Shown: positions 36,257 to 45,907 of the stretch, in pieces
Layout of the letters: each line of letters starts with the position of its first letter
How positions within the stretch are numbered: the first letter of the stretch is position 1
Origin: Jannaschia seohaensis
GTDB taxonomy: Bacteria; Pseudomonadota; Alphaproteobacteria; Rhodobacterales; Rhodobacteraceae
Length of the DNA: 64,000 nt
Assembly (NCBI RefSeq): GCF_900116765.1
Contig: NZ_UETC01000014.1
Coordinates: forward strand, 47,925 to 111,924
Direction: 5' to 3'
The notes under the pieces: model-generated
Told to the model about the DNA's origin: nothing
What the model saw: only the letters and a program-made list of their open reading frames with translations
Databases searched by the model: none
Made by a program: the position numbers and the translations under genes

Positions 36257-37156
36257 ATGAGCACGCAGGACGAGATCGACGACAGCTCCGCGCCGCTGAT
36301 CGAGCATCTGGCGGAGTTGCGCACGCGGCTGATCCGATCGGTCGCGGCCTTCCTGGTCGGTATGGTGGTCTGTTTCGCCTTCGCCGAGGCGATCCTCGAC
36401 TTCCTGCTCGGCCCCATCGAGGAGACTCTGCGCCAGCTTGGCGCCGAGAATCCTCAGATGCAGTATACCGCGCCGCAGGAATACTTTTTCACCTTGATCC
36501 GGGTGTCGGTCGTCGCCGGGTTGATCGTCTCCTTCCCCGTCATCGCGCACCAGCTCTGGCGCTTCGTGGCGCCCGGTCTCTACCGCCAGGAGAAGAAGGC
36601 CTTCCTGCCCTTCCTGCTGGCCTCGCCGCTGCTGTTCACCCTTGGCGCCGCCTTCGCGCATTTCATCGTCGTGCCGCTGGCGATGCAGTTCTTCCTGGGC
36701 TTCGCCGATGTGCGTGAGGTGATCGCGGGCGCGATCCCCACCGACGTGCCCGAGGGCGTCGTCATCACCGGCCTGCCGCCGGTGCCCGAGGGGCTGGTCC
36801 CCGAGGACGGCATCACCATCAGCTTCATCGGCAAGGTCAACGAATCGCTCGATATCACGCTCAAGATGATCGTGGCCTTCGGGCTCTGTTTCCAGCTGCC
36901 GGTCCTGCTGGCGCTGATGGGCACCGCGGGGCTGGTCTCGGCCGAGGGGCTGGGGACGGTGCGCAAATACGCGGTGGTGGGCATCCTGCTGCTCGCCGCG
37001 CTGGTGACGCCGCCGGACGTGATCACGCAGGTGATCCTCTTCACCGTGGTTTATGGGCTTTACGAAATTTCCATCTTCATCGTCCGCGTCATCGAAAAGA
37101 AGCGGACGGAGCGGCTGCGGGCCGAAGGTGTGCTCGACGAGGACGAGGAACTGTGA
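36257..37156 (+). CDS. tatC: Sec-independent protein translocase subunit TatC
   Basis: A 299-residue protein with six hydrophobic segments and the TatC signatures LIEHLAELRTRLIRS near the N terminus, FAPGLYRQEKK-type loop (FVAPGLYRQEKKAFLPF) and the FGLCFQLPVLLALM helix. It recognises the RR signal peptide. The insert VPEGVVITGLPPVPEGLVPEDGI between the third and fourth helices is periplasmic. Its stop overlaps the GTG start of the DUF815 gene. Confidence 0.96.
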   Translation: MSTQDEIDDSSAPLIEHLAELRTRLIRSVAAFLVGMVVCFAFAEAILDFLLGPIEETLRQLGAENPQMQYTAPQEYFFTLIRVSVVAGLIVSFPVIAHQLWRFVAPGLYRQEKKAFLPFLLASPLLFTLGAAFAHFIVVPLAMQFFLGFADVREVIAGAIPTDVPEGVVITGLPPVPEGLVPEDGITISFIGKVNESLDITLKMIVAFGLCFQLPVLLALMGTAGLVSAEGLGTVRKYAVVGILLLAALVTPPDVITQVILFTVVYGLYEISIFIVRVIEKKRTERLRAEGVLDEDEEL

Positions 37157-37995
37157 GCCTGGATATGCAGAGCGATGCCCTGGCGCGCATCGCGGAGGCG
37201 CTTGAACGGCTGGCGCCTGCGCCCTTCGCGGCTCCTGCTTGGGATAGCTCGGCCTATCTCTGGGACACCGAGCCGGACCGCTTGATCCCGGTCCCTAAGG
37301 TCAACCGCATCCCGCTCGATCTGCTGGTTGGCATCGACCGCGCCCGCGACACGCTCCACGCCAATACCCGGCGCTTCGCCGAGGGGCTGCCCGCGAACAA
37401 CGCGCTGCTCTGGGGCGCGCGGGGGATGGGGAAGTCGAGCCTGGTGAAGGCGGTACATGGCGACCTGGAGACGAGCGGCCTCAAGCTAGTCGAGTTGCAG
37501 CGCGAGGATATCCAGACCGTCGGCCGCCTGCTGGCGATCCTGCGGGAGGCGCCGCACCGCTTCGTCCTTTATTGCGACGATCTGAGTTTCAGCCATGACG
37601 ACGCGGCCTATAAGTCGCTCAAGGCCGTGCTCGATGGCGGGATCGAGGGGCGGCCCGACAACGTCATTTTCTACGCGACCTCGAACCGCCGCCACCTGAT
37701 GCCCCGCGACATGATCGAGAACGAGCGGGGCTCGGCCATCAATCCGGCCGAGGCGGTGGAGGAGAAGGTTTCCCTCTCCGACCGCTTCGGGCTCTGGCTT
37801 GGCTTCCACGCCTGCGACCAGGACAGTTACCTAGCCATGATTCGGGGCTATTGCGATGCGTTCGGCCTCGCGATCGACGACGCCACGCTGCGCGCCGAGG
37901 CGATCGAGTGGCAGGCCACGCGCGGCTCCCGCTCCGGCCGGGTGGCCTGGCAATTCTTCACGGATCTCGCCGGACGGCACGGCCTGAAAGTCTGA
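37153..37995 (+). CDS. DUF815-type ATP-binding protein
   Basis: A 280-residue AAA-type ATPase: Walker A WGARGMGKSSLVKA (about residues 86-99), Walker B FVLYCDDLSFSHDD, then FYATSNRRHLMPRDMIENE as sensor-like strand and a C-terminal helical lid. DUF815 proteins are common but without a proven function. The GTG start overlaps the tatC stop as GTGA, so it is translated with the Tat system, which makes an accessory role in export or maturation possible but unproven. Confidence 0.83.
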   Translation: MSLDMQSDALARIAEALERLAPAPFAAPAWDSSAYLWDTEPDRLIPVPKVNRIPLDLLVGIDRARDTLHANTRRFAEGLPANNALLWGARGMGKSSLVKAVHGDLETSGLKLVELQREDIQTVGRLLAILREAPHRFVLYCDDLSFSHDDAAYKSLKAVLDGGIEGRPDNVIFYATSNRRHLMPRDMIENERGSAINPAEAVEEKVSLSDRFGLWLGFHACDQDSYLAMIRGYCDAFGLAIDDATLRAEAIEWQATRGSRSGRVAWQFFTDLAGRHGLKV

Positions 37996-38097
37996 GGCGG
38001 CCCAGACGCACGGATCGGTCTTTTCCTCCGGCGCGCCTCGTCCTATCGTCCGCTCCCATGACGGCCCGTCAACAGGGCCGCGAACAGGGAGAAGACT

Positions 38098-39288
38098 ATG
38101 AAGAAGCTGCTGCTGGCCTCTGCCGCTACGCTTGCGACCACCGCCGCCTTCGCCGACGGGCACAGCCCGGTGAAGATGGGCATCATCCTGGGCTTCACCG
38201 GCCCGCTGGAATCGCTGGCCCCGACCATGGCCGCCGGTGCCGAGCTCGCTATCTCCGAGGTCAATGCGGCCGGCACGCTGCTCGACGGCGTCCAGATCGA
38301 GCCGGTCCGCGGCGACTCCACCTGCATCGACGCCGCCGCCGCGACGGCCGCCGCCGAGCGTCTCGTCACCTCCGAAGGGGTTGCAGCGATCATGGGCGCC
38401 GACTGCTCGGGCGTCACCGGCTCCATCCTGCAGAACGTCGCGCTGCCCAACGGCATCGTCATGATCTCGCCCTCGGCCACCTCGCCGGGCCTCTCGACCG
38501 CCGAGGATAACGGCCTGTTCTTCCGCACCGCGCCGTCGGACGCGCGCCAGGGTGTCATCGTGACCGAGATCCTGCAGGAGAACGGGGTCAACGAGATCGC
38601 GATGACCTACACCAACAACGACTACGGCAAGGGGCTCGCCGACGCGATCCAGGCGAATTTCGAGGCTGCGGGCGGCACGGTCACGATCAACGCCGCCCAT
38701 GAGGACGGCAAGGCGGACTACTCCGCCGAGATCGGCGCACTGTCGGCTGCCGGTGGCGAAGTGCTGGTCGTCGCGGGCTATGTCGACCAGGGCGGCTCCG
38801 GCATCGTGCGCTCGGCGCTCGATTCGGGGGCGTTCGACACGTTCTACTTCCCGGACGGGATGGTCTCCCAGGCGCTGGAAGACAATTTCGGCTCCGAGAT
38901 CGACGGCTCCTACGGCGCCAACCCCGGCACCGATTCGCCCGGCGCCCAGCTCTTCCAGGAGATGGCGACCGCAGAGGGTTTCGACGGCACCCAGCCCTTC
39001 TCGGCCGAATCCTACGACGCGGCCGCGCTGATCATGCTGGCGATGGAAGCCGCTGGCTCCACCGACTCGGCCGACTTCAAGGACCATGTCATGCATGTCG
39101 CCAACGCCCCGGGCGAACAGATCCTGCCCGGCGAACTGGCGAAGGCTATCCAGATCATCAAGGATGGCGGTGATATCGACTATGTCGGGGCCTCCGCGGT
39201 CGAACTGATCGGCCCCGGTGAGTCGGCGGGCAACTACCGCCAGATCACCTTCACCGACGGCACGCTCGAGGTGGTGGGCTACCGCTGA
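38098..39288 (+). CDS. Branched-chain amino-acid type ABC transporter substrate-binding protein
   Basis: A 396-residue periplasmic binding protein of the Leu/Ile/Val family. Signal peptide KKLLLASAATLATTAAFADG, then VKMGIILGFTGPLESLAPTMAAGAELAI typical of the first lobe and the GVTGSILQNVALPNGIVMISPSAT region around the ligand site. The true ligand could be an amino acid, amide or urea. AGGGAG precedes the ATG, a short GGCCC/GGGCC hairpin lies 20 bases before it, and a strong terminator follows, so this gene is likely made in excess over the rest of the operon. Confidence 0.92.
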   Translation: MKKLLLASAATLATTAAFADGHSPVKMGIILGFTGPLESLAPTMAAGAELAISEVNAAGTLLDGVQIEPVRGDSTCIDAAAATAAAERLVTSEGVAAIMGADCSGVTGSILQNVALPNGIVMISPSATSPGLSTAEDNGLFFRTAPSDARQGVIVTEILQENGVNEIAMTYTNNDYGKGLADAIQANFEAAGGTVTINAAHEDGKADYSAEIGALSAAGGEVLVVAGYVDQGGSGIVRSALDSGAFDTFYFPDGMVSQALEDNFGSEIDGSYGANPGTDSPGAQLFQEMATAEGFDGTQPFSAESYDAAALIMLAMEAAGSTDSADFKDHVMHVANAPGEQILPGELAKAIQIIKDGGDIDYVGASAVELIGPGESAGNYRQITFTDGTLEVVGYR

Positions 39289-39308
39289 GCGGTTCCGGCA
39301 CGAGTTGG

Positions 39309-39340
39309 CGGCCCCGGGAGACCGGGGCCGTCACATTTTT
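39309..39340 (+). terminator. Hairpin terminator/attenuator after the binding-protein gene
   Basis: A perfect nine-base stem CGGCCCCGG (39309-39317) and CCGGGGCCG (39322-39330) with loop GAGA is followed by TCACATTTTT. It lies inside the transporter operon, where partial termination would give more binding-protein message than ATPase and permease message. Confidence 0.8.
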
Positions 39341-39351
39341 GGGTGGATGCC

Positions 39352-40131
39352 ATGATCGAAGTCACTGACCTCCATAAGCATTTCGGCGGGTTTCATGCGG
39401 TGGACGGAGCCACGCTCAAGATCGAGGAGCGCTCGATCACCGGGCTGATCGGGCCGAATGGCGCGGGCAAGACGACGCTGTTCAACGTGATCGCGGGGGT
39501 GCTGCCGCCGACGCGGGGGCGCGTCACGATGGCGGGCGAGGACATCACGGGGCTGCCGCCGCACGAGCTGTTCCACAAGGGCCTGCTGCGCACCTTCCAG
39601 ATCGCGCATGAGTTCAGCTCGATGACCTGCCGCGAGAACCTGATGATGGTGCCGGGCGGGCAGTCGGGCGAGCGGCTCTGGAATACTTGGTTCGGCCGAA
39701 AACGCATCGCCGACGAGGAACGCGCGCTGAGGGCCAAGGCCGATGAGGTGCTTGAATTCCTCACCGTCTCGCACTTGGCCGAGCAGCGCGCGGGCGAGAT
39801 CTCGGGCGGGCAGAAGAAGCTCCTAGAGCTTGGGCGCACCATGATGGTCGACGCCAAGATCGTGTTCCTGGACGAGGTGGGCGCGGGCGTGAACCGGACG
39901 CTGCTCAACACCATCGGCGACGCGATCATGCGGCTCAACAAGGAGCGCAACTACACCTTCGTCGTCATCGAGCACGACATGGATTTCATCGGCAAGATCA
40001 GCGACCACGTCATCTGCATGGCCGAGGGCAAGGTGCTGGCAGAGGGCTCCCTGGCGGAGATCAAGGCCAACGAGCAAGTGATCGAGGCCTATCTCGGCAC
40101 CGGGCTCAAGAACGCGGAGGCGACGGCATGA
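39352..40131 (+). CDS. Branched-chain amino-acid type ABC transporter ATP-binding protein (LivG-like)
   Basis: A 259-residue ATPase: Walker [16 protein letters not shown], the family signature [20 protein letters not shown] signature [13 protein letters not shown] and Walker [14 protein letters not shown], where the usual DEP is DEV. The ATG at 39352 has GGGTGGA five bases upstream and fits the family start better than an in-frame GTG at 39343. Its stop overlaps the next ATG. Confidence 0.92.
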   Translation: MIEVTDLHKHFGGFHAVDGATLKIEERSITGLIGPNGAGKTTLFNVIAGVLPPTRGRVTMAGEDITGLPPHELFHKGLLRTFQIAHEFSSMTCRENLMMVPGGQSGERLWNTWFGRKRIADEERALRAKADEVLEFLTVSHLAEQRAGEISGGQKKLLELGRTMMVDAKIVFLDEVGAGVNRTLLNTIGDAIMRLNKERNYTFVVIEHDMDFIGKISDHVICMAEGKVLAEGSLAEIKANEQVIEAYLGTGLKNAEATA

Positions 40132-40946
40132 GTTCGCCATATGAGGGCCGCGCCAACAAGGATGCCAGCATCGTCAAGCAGGGGACGCGCTCGACGCTGA
40201 CCCCGGGCACGGCGACCGGCGAGCGGACGCATACCGCCGACGCCTTCCTGATCGGCGACAGCATGACCGGGGGCTATGGCAGCGGGGCCGACATCCTCCA
40301 CGACTGCACCATCGCCGTGGAGAAGGGCGAGATCGCGGTCATCGTCGGCCCGAACGGCGCGGGCAAGTCGACCGGCATGAAGGCCGTCTTCGGGATGCTC
40401 AACCTGCGCAAGGGCGCGGTCAGACTCGACGGCGAGGACATCACCGCGCTCACGCCGCAGGACCGGGTGGCGAAGGGCATGGCCTTCGTGCCGCAGACCT
40501 CCAACATCTTCACCTCGATGACCGTCGAGGAGAACCTGGAGATGGGCGCCTTCCTGCGCCGCGACGACATCTCGGGGACCATGGCGCAGGTCTATGACCT
40601 GTTCCCGATCCTCAAGGACAAGCGGCGGCAGCCCGCCGGGGAGCTGTCGGGCGGCCAGCGCCAGCAGGTCGCCGTGGGCCGCGCGCTGATGACACAGCCG
40701 ACGGTGCTGATGCTGGACGAGCCGACGGCGGGCGTCTCGCCCATCGTCATGGACGAACTCTTCGACCGCATCATCGAGGTCGCGCGGACGGGCATCTCGA
40801 TCCTGATGGTCGAGCAGAACGCCCGCCAGGCGCTGGCCATCGCCGACAAGGGTTACGTGCTGGTCCAGGGCCGCAACGCGCATACCGGCACGGGCAAGGA
40901 GCTGCTGGCGGACCCGGAGGTCCGGCGCAGCTTCCTGGGGGGATGA
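40128..40946 (+). CDS. Branched-chain amino-acid type ABC transporter ATP-binding protein (LivF-like)
   Basis: A 272-residue ATPase: Walker A IVGPNGAGKSTGMKAV, Q-loop FVPQTSNIFTSMTVEENLEMG, signature LSGGQRQQVAVGRAL, Walker B VLMLDEPTAGVSP. Compared with LivF of E. coli it has about 35 extra polar residues at the N terminus, supported by the ATGA overlap with the gene before it. It pairs with the LivG-like subunit. Confidence 0.92.
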   Translation: MSSPYEGRANKDASIVKQGTRSTLTPGTATGERTHTADAFLIGDSMTGGYGSGADILHDCTIAVEKGEIAVIVGPNGAGKSTGMKAVFGMLNLRKGAVRLDGEDITALTPQDRVAKGMAFVPQTSNIFTSMTVEENLEMGAFLRRDDISGTMAQVYDLFPILKDKRRQPAGELSGGQRQQVAVGRALMTQPTVLMLDEPTAGVSPIVMDELFDRIIEVARTGISILMVEQNARQALAIADKGYVLVQGRNAHTGTGKELLADPEVRRSFLGG

Positions 40947-41010
40947 GAATGCAGAGACTGCATCCGGCGGCTGTGCCTGCCACGGCAAATGAATCGGAGG
41001 ACCGGACCTG

Positions 41011-42021
41011 ATGGAACCTCTCAACGCCTTCGTCACCTTTGCCAATTTCGTCCTGATCCCGGCCACCGCCTATGGCTCGCAGCTGGCCATAGGGGCGCTC
41101 GGGGTCACGCTGATCTACGGCATCCTGCGCTTTTCGAACTTCGCCCATGGCGACACGATGGCCTTCGGCACGATGGCTGTGATCCTCTGCACCTGGGGGC
41201 TGCAATCCGTCGGGATCAGCTTCGGTCCGCTGCCCACCGCGCTGCTGGCCCTGCCGGTGGGGATTGCGGTGACGGCGCTGCTGCTGATCGTGACCGACAA
41301 GACCGTGTACCGCTTCTATCGCGCGAAAAAGGCGCCGCCCGTGACCTTCGTGATCGCCTCGCTCGGCGTGATGTTCGTCATGAACGGCCTCGTGCGCTTC
41401 ATCATCGGCGTGGATGACCAGCGCTTTGCCGACGGGGAGCGGTTCGTCATCTCCGTCCGCACCTTCCGCGAGATGACGGGCCTCGACGAGGGGCTGGCGA
41501 TCCGCACCTCCCAGGCGATCACGGTGGTGGTCGCGGTAATCGTGGTCGCGGCGCTGTTCTGGTTCCTCAACAAGACGCGCACCGGCAAGTCGATGCGGGC
41601 GTTCAGCGACAACGAGGACCTCGCGCTGCTGTCCGGCATCAACCCCGAGCGGGTTGTCTTCATCACCTGGCTGATCGTGGCGGGGCTCGCGACGGTGGCG
41701 GGCACGCTCTACGGGCTGGACAAGTCGTTCAAGCCCTTCACCTATTTCCAGCTGCTGCTTCCGATCTTTGCGGCGGCGATCGTCGGCGGCCTCGGCAACC
41801 CGCTGGGGGCTATCGCGGGGGGCTTCCTGATCGCCTTCGCGGAGGTCACGATCACCTATCCGCTCAAGAAGGTGCTGGGCTATCTCCTGCCCGAGTCGCT
41901 TGAGCCGGACGGGCTCGTGCAGCTGCTCTCCACCGACTACAAATTCGCGGTCAGCTTCTGCATCCTGCTGATCGTGCTCCTGTTCCGGCCCACCGGACTG
42001 TTCGCGGGGAAATCGGTATGA
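41011..42021 (+). CDS. Branched-chain amino-acid type ABC transporter permease (LivH-like)
   Basis: A 336-residue membrane protein with eight or nine hydrophobic segments and the LivH motifs LIYGILRFSNFAHGDTMAFG near the N terminus, SMRAFSDNEDLALLSGINPERV (the cytoplasmic EAA-like loop) and GGLGNPLGAIAGGFLIAFAE. CGGAGG stands upstream of the ATG. Its stop overlaps the LivM-like ATG. Confidence 0.92.
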   Translation: MEPLNAFVTFANFVLIPATAYGSQLAIGALGVTLIYGILRFSNFAHGDTMAFGTMAVILCTWGLQSVGISFGPLPTALLALPVGIAVTALLLIVTDKTVYRFYRAKKAPPVTFVIASLGVMFVMNGLVRFIIGVDDQRFADGERFVISVRTFREMTGLDEGLAIRTSQAITVVVAVIVVAALFWFLNKTRTGKSMRAFSDNEDLALLSGINPERVVFITWLIVAGLATVAGTLYGLDKSFKPFTYFQLLLPIFAAAIVGGLGNPLGAIAGGFLIAFAEVTITYPLKKVLGYLLPESLEPDGLVQLLSTDYKFAVSFCILLIVLLFRPTGLFAGKSV

Positions 42022-43322
42022 TCGGAGACCTCAAGACGCGCGACCTGCTGCTCTTCGCCTTCGTGGCGCTGCTTTTCGTGGGCACGGGGATTGTCCAGTC
42101 CTGGAACGTGTCGCTGACGATCCTGAACATGGGTCTGATCTCGGCGATCATGGCGCTCGGCGTGAACATGCAGTGGGGCTATGCCGGGCTGTTCAATGTC
42201 GGGATCATGGGCTTCGTGGCGCTGGGAGGCCTGGGGGCGGTCCTGGTCTCGATGCCGCCCACGGGGCAGGCCTGGGCCGATGGCGGCCTGCGGGTGCTGC
42301 TGGGGCTGGTGTTGGGCGCGGCGACGGTGGTGGCGGCGGTGCTGGCCTGGTCCCGGGTGACCCGTTTCCGCGGACCCGTGGTGGTCGCGATCCTGGTAAT
42401 CGGCTTCTTCATCTTCCGCGCGGTCTTCGACGGCGGCGTGGCGGCGGTGGAGGCCGTCGACCCGGCTTCGACCGGCTATCTGGGCGGGCTTGGCCTGCCG
42501 ATCATCCTGTCCTGGCCGGTGGGCGGGTTGCTGGCGGCCGGGGCCGCTTGGCTGATCGGGAAGACGGCCCTGGGCCTCCGGTCCGATTACCTGGCCATCG
42601 CGACGCTGGGCATCGCCGAGATCGTCATCGCGATCCTCAAGCATGAGGATTGGATGGCGCGCGGGGTCAAGAACGTGATCGGCCTGCCGCGCCCGGTTCC
42701 CTACGAGATCGACCTCCAGAATTCCGAGGCCTTCGTGGCGCGGATGACGGCCTGGGGCTTCGATCCCGTGACGGCCTCGGGGATCACGGTCAAGCTGGGC
42801 TACACGGGGCTGTTCGTGGTCGTGCTGGCGATCCTTCTGTGGCTGGCGCAGGCGGCGCTCGCCTCGCCCTGGGGCCGCATGATGCGCGCGATCCGCGACA
42901 ACGAGGTCGCGGCCGAAGCGATGGGCAAGGACGTGACGCGCCGCCATTTGCAGGTCTTCGTTCTGGGCTCGGCCGTGGTCGGGATCGCGGGCGCGATGAT
43001 GACTACGCTGGACGGTCAGCTGACGCCGGGCACCTACCAGCCGCTGCGCTTCACCTTCCTTGTCTGGGTGATGGTGATCGTGGGCGGGTCGGGCAACAAT
43101 TGGGGCGCGGTGCTGGGCGGTTTCCTGGTCTGGTGGCTCTGGGTGCAGGTCGAGCCGATCGGCGCGGCGCTGATGCAGGGGATCACGGCGGGCATGCCGG
43201 ACGGCATGTGGCTCAAGGCCCATCTGTTGGAGGCCGCGGCGCATATGCGGCTGCTAACGATGGGGCTGATCCTGCTGCTGGTGCTGCGCTTCTCTCCGCG
43301 CGGCCTGATCCCGGAGCGGTGA
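42018..43322 (+). CDS. Branched-chain amino-acid type ABC transporter permease (LivM-like)
   Basis: A 434-residue membrane protein, at the long end for LivM. Seen: MALGVNMQWGYAGLFNVGIMGFVALGG, LRSDYLAIATLGIAEIVIAIL, the cytoplasmic coupling loop WGRMMRAIRDNEVAAEAMGKDVTRRHLQVFVLGSA and VIVGGSGNNWGAVLGGFLVWW. A hydrophilic insert of about 50 residues follows the LAIATLGIAE helix. Last gene of the transporter operon; converges with the DUF305 gene at ten bases. Confidence 0.92.
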   Translation: MIGDLKTRDLLLFAFVALLFVGTGIVQSWNVSLTILNMGLISAIMALGVNMQWGYAGLFNVGIMGFVALGGLGAVLVSMPPTGQAWADGGLRVLLGLVLGAATVVAAVLAWSRVTRFRGPVVVAILVIGFFIFRAVFDGGVAAVEAVDPASTGYLGGLGLPIILSWPVGGLLAAGAAWLIGKTALGLRSDYLAIATLGIAEIVIAILKHEDWMARGVKNVIGLPRPVPYEIDLQNSEAFVARMTAWGFDPVTASGITVKLGYTGLFVVVLAILLWLAQAALASPWGRMMRAIRDNEVAAEAMGKDVTRRHLQVFVLGSAVVGIAGAMMTTLDGQLTPGTYQPLRFTFLVWVMVIVGGSGNNWGAVLGGFLVWWLWVQVEPIGAALMQGITAGMPDGMWLKAHLLEAAAHMRLLTMGLILLLVLRFSPRGLIPER

Positions 43323-43332
43323 GGGGCGGGCC

Positions 43333-43983
43333 TCAGCCCGCCTCGCAGCTATAGACGCCGCGATAGCCGACGGTCAGCCCTTCATCGAGCGCGAAGACGA
43401 GCTCGGCGTCGGCGCGCCAATCCGCCTCCTCGACCGGCATGGGCGCGGGGTCCAGATTGGAGTCCGAGACGCGCGACAGGGCGTCCTCGGCGGTGCCGAT
43501 CTCCGGCGGCGGATCGCGGTAGATTTCGGTGACCGTCTCCGCCGCGGCGAGGTCGGCCACCAGATAGCGCATCTCGGCGATCTCGCGCCGCTGAGCCAGA
43601 ATGATCTCCCGGGCGAGCTTGGCGACGCGCGGATCTTCGATCCCGGCCCGCTCCGAGGTCATGATCGCGATGGAATGGTGCGGGATCATCGCGCGCATAT
43701 AGCTTTCGCCGCTCACGGTGACCTGGCTGCGCACCAGCCAGAGCGACAGGGCGAAGACCAGGGCCGACCCCACGAAGATCGCCATGTTGAGCGCCGTGTT
43801 GGCATACATTCCCAGCATGTAGGCCAGCATCACGATCGCCATCGTGGCGCCCATCGGGAGGGCCATGTAGCTGCGCGTCTCCGAGAAGAACACGTGCTCC
43901 CAGGCGTAGGTATTGAGATACATTAGGACGGACATCACCACTTTGGAGGTGAGGATCATCAGTCCGAAGCGGATATAGGACAT
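43333..43983 (-). CDS. DUF305-domain membrane protein
   Basis: A 216-residue protein with three hydrophobic N-terminal segments (about residues 5-95) and the DUF305 motif YMRAMIPHHSIAIMTSERAG followed by AREIILAQRREIAEMRYLV. DUF305 domains are ferritin-like helical units found in metal-related proteins; the paired His of PHHS are their mark. GGAGGC lies eight bases before the ATG at 43983. Cellular role unknown. Confidence 0.85.
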   Translation of the reverse strand: MSYIRFGLMILTSKVVMSVLMYLNTYAWEHVFFSETRSYMALPMGATMAIVMLAYMLGMYANTALNMAIFVGSALVFALSLWLVRSQVTVSGESYMRAMIPHHSIAIMTSERAGIEDPRVAKLAREIILAQRREIAEMRYLVADLAAAETVTEIYRDPPPEIGTAEDALSRVSDSNLDPAPMPVEEADWRADAELVFALDEGLTVGYRGVYSCEAG

Positions 43984-44182
43984 GGGATATGCCTCCGTTT
44001 CTCGGCCGGAGGCCGGCGGCGCCGGGGCGTTTTCGTCATGCCCCTGCCTTGTCCAGGCGCGCTGTTCCGTCCGGGGCATCAGCCGGTCCGGAGTGCCCGA
44101 TGCACTGGCTGCCCGAAGTGCGGGAGCCTTATGAAATCAACGGTTTCTATAGTCTGAGGTTCCGTGGCCCGGCGGGCGGGGC

Positions 44183-45853
44183 CTAGGAATGCTCCTCCGC
44201 CGCCGTCGCCGCCAAGGCGCGGTTATAGACCCGCAAGGCGTCGATATGGAGCAGGACGCCGACGATCTCGGGCGTCTCCGACTTCTCCGACAAACGCACC
44301 ACTGCCAGGAACTCCCGCCCCGATTTCTCGAAGAGCGGCATCGCCGTCTCCAGCGTGTCGGAGGGCGCGACGAAGAGCGCCTCGTTGATCGCGGCGCGGA
44401 CCCGCTCCTCGGCGGGGGCGCGGGGGTGGTCGGGCGATTTCATCACCGAGGAGACCCGGAACATCGCCAGCAGATAGGCCTGCGGACCGGCGGCCAGATG
44501 GATGCCGCGGCGCTCCAGCTGGGTGAGGAAGAAGGACCGGTCGACCAGACGCGAACTGAGCGCCGTCGACATGCTGACCGCCACCAGAACGGCGAGCCCG
44601 GTCTGCCAGTCCCCGGTCAGCTCGAACACGATCAACGTGGTCGAGATCGGCGCGCCCAGCACGGCCGCCGCCACCGCGCCCATCCCCGCTAGCGCGTAAA
44701 GCGTCTCGGCGCCCGAAACCTCGGGCAGGAGCCCCGTCGCCACGATGCCGAAGGCCAGCCCCGTGAGCGCCCCGACCATCAGCGCGGGCGAGAAGATCCC
44801 GCCGCCCATCCGCCCGCCCATCGTGATCGACACCGCCGCGACCTTGAGCACCGCGAAGACCATGGCCTCGTGCAAGAGCAATTCCCCGGAGAGCGCGGCC
44901 GATGTGGTCTCATAGCCGACGCCGATGATGTGCGGAAACCAGATCGCCATCGCCCCGAGCAGCAGGCCCGAGACGGCGGGCCGCAGCATCGGCGGCAGGC
45001 CGGAGCGCGCCTGGAGGCGGGTTGCCACGTCCTCGACGAAGAAAACAGAGCGCATCAGCACCACCGCGACGAGGCCGCAGAGCAGCCCAAGCAGCAGGAA
45101 GGCGGGCAGCTCCACATAGAAAGCAAGCGTGTTGACGCCGGGCAGGGTGAATTCGGTCACGTCGCCGAAATGCGTGCGGCTGATGACCGAGCCGGAGACG
45201 GCGGCGATGGTGATCGGCGCGAAGGCGTGGACGGCGAAGTGCCGCAGTACCACCTCCAAGGCGAAGAGCGCGCCGGCGATCGGCGCGTTGAAGCTGGCCG
45301 CGACCCCTGCCGCCACGGCGCAGCCCAAGAGGTCGCGCCCGGTGATCCCGTCCGCGTTGATCCGGTTCGACACCCAGCCCGCGATCAGCCCGGTGATATG
45401 CACCACCGGCCCCTCCCGCCCGCTGGAGCCGCCCGAGGACAGCGTGATGAGCGACGATACCGCCGAGGCGACCCCGGCCCGGCGCTCCACCCGCCCTTCG
45501 TTCATGGCCGCGCCCTGGATGACCTCGGCCACGCCGCGCACCCGCCCGTCCGGCGTGAAGCGCGTCAGGATGAAGCCCACCACCAGTCCCCCGAGCGCGG
45601 GCAGTGTCAGCACCCAGAACCAGGGCAGCGTCGCCGCGAAGCTGTGGATCATGCGGATGTCGTCGGTCCCGTAGAGAAACGCCTGAAGCCAGCGGATCGC
45701 CGTCATGAAGGCCACAGCGGCATAGCCCGAGGCGACCCCTACGGCGAGCGCGATGAACCAGAACTGGATCTGGGACGGGCCCCGGGTCAGCACCACCTCC
45801 CAGCCTCGGCGGAGCCGGGCGAAGATATGGGTCAGCGGAAGAGGGTCGCGCAC
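44183..45853 (-). CDS. ClC-family chloride channel or transporter with CBS-type tail
   Basis: A 556-residue membrane protein with over ten hydrophobic segments. The gating motif SSGREGPVVH keeps the gating Glu, and GGGIFSPALMVGA is the third ClC motif, but the first motif (GSGIP in E. coli) reads VRGVAEV, so its pore serine is replaced, as in a known bacterial subgroup. The C terminus (about residues 440-550) holds CBS-like sequence that may bind nucleotides. Whether it is a channel or a Cl-/H+ exchanger cannot be told. Confidence 0.87.
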   Translation of the reverse strand: MRDPLPLTHIFARLRRGWEVVLTRGPSQIQFWFIALAVGVASGYAAVAFMTAIRWLQAFLYGTDDIRMIHSFAATLPWFWVLTLPALGGLVVGFILTRFTPDGRVRGVAEVIQGAAMNEGRVERRAGVASAVSSLITLSSGGSSGREGPVVHITGLIAGWVSNRINADGITGRDLLGCAVAAGVAASFNAPIAGALFALEVVLRHFAVHAFAPITIAAVSGSVISRTHFGDVTEFTLPGVNTLAFYVELPAFLLLGLLCGLVAVVLMRSVFFVEDVATRLQARSGLPPMLRPAVSGLLLGAMAIWFPHIIGVGYETTSAALSGELLLHEAMVFAVLKVAAVSITMGGRMGGGIFSPALMVGALTGLAFGIVATGLLPEVSGAETLYALAGMGAVAAAVLGAPISTTLIVFELTGDWQTGLAVLVAVSMSTALSSRLVDRSFFLTQLERRGIHLAAGPQAYLLAMFRVSSVMKSPDHPRAPAEERVRAAINEALFVAPSDTLETAMPLFEKSGREFLAVVRLSEKSETPEIVGVLLHIDALRVYNRALAATAAEEHS

Positions 45854-45907
45854 GGCTTGTCCTTTGCGCGCCCCGCATCCACTCTCGACCCCGGGGAGGA
45901 CGACGAC

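Noticed and set aside
44080..44182. A promoter with TATAG in the gap between the ClC and DUF305 genes
   Set aside because: An A+T-richer patch exists at about 44130-44160, but there is no -35 box at suitable distance and no second case to compare it with.
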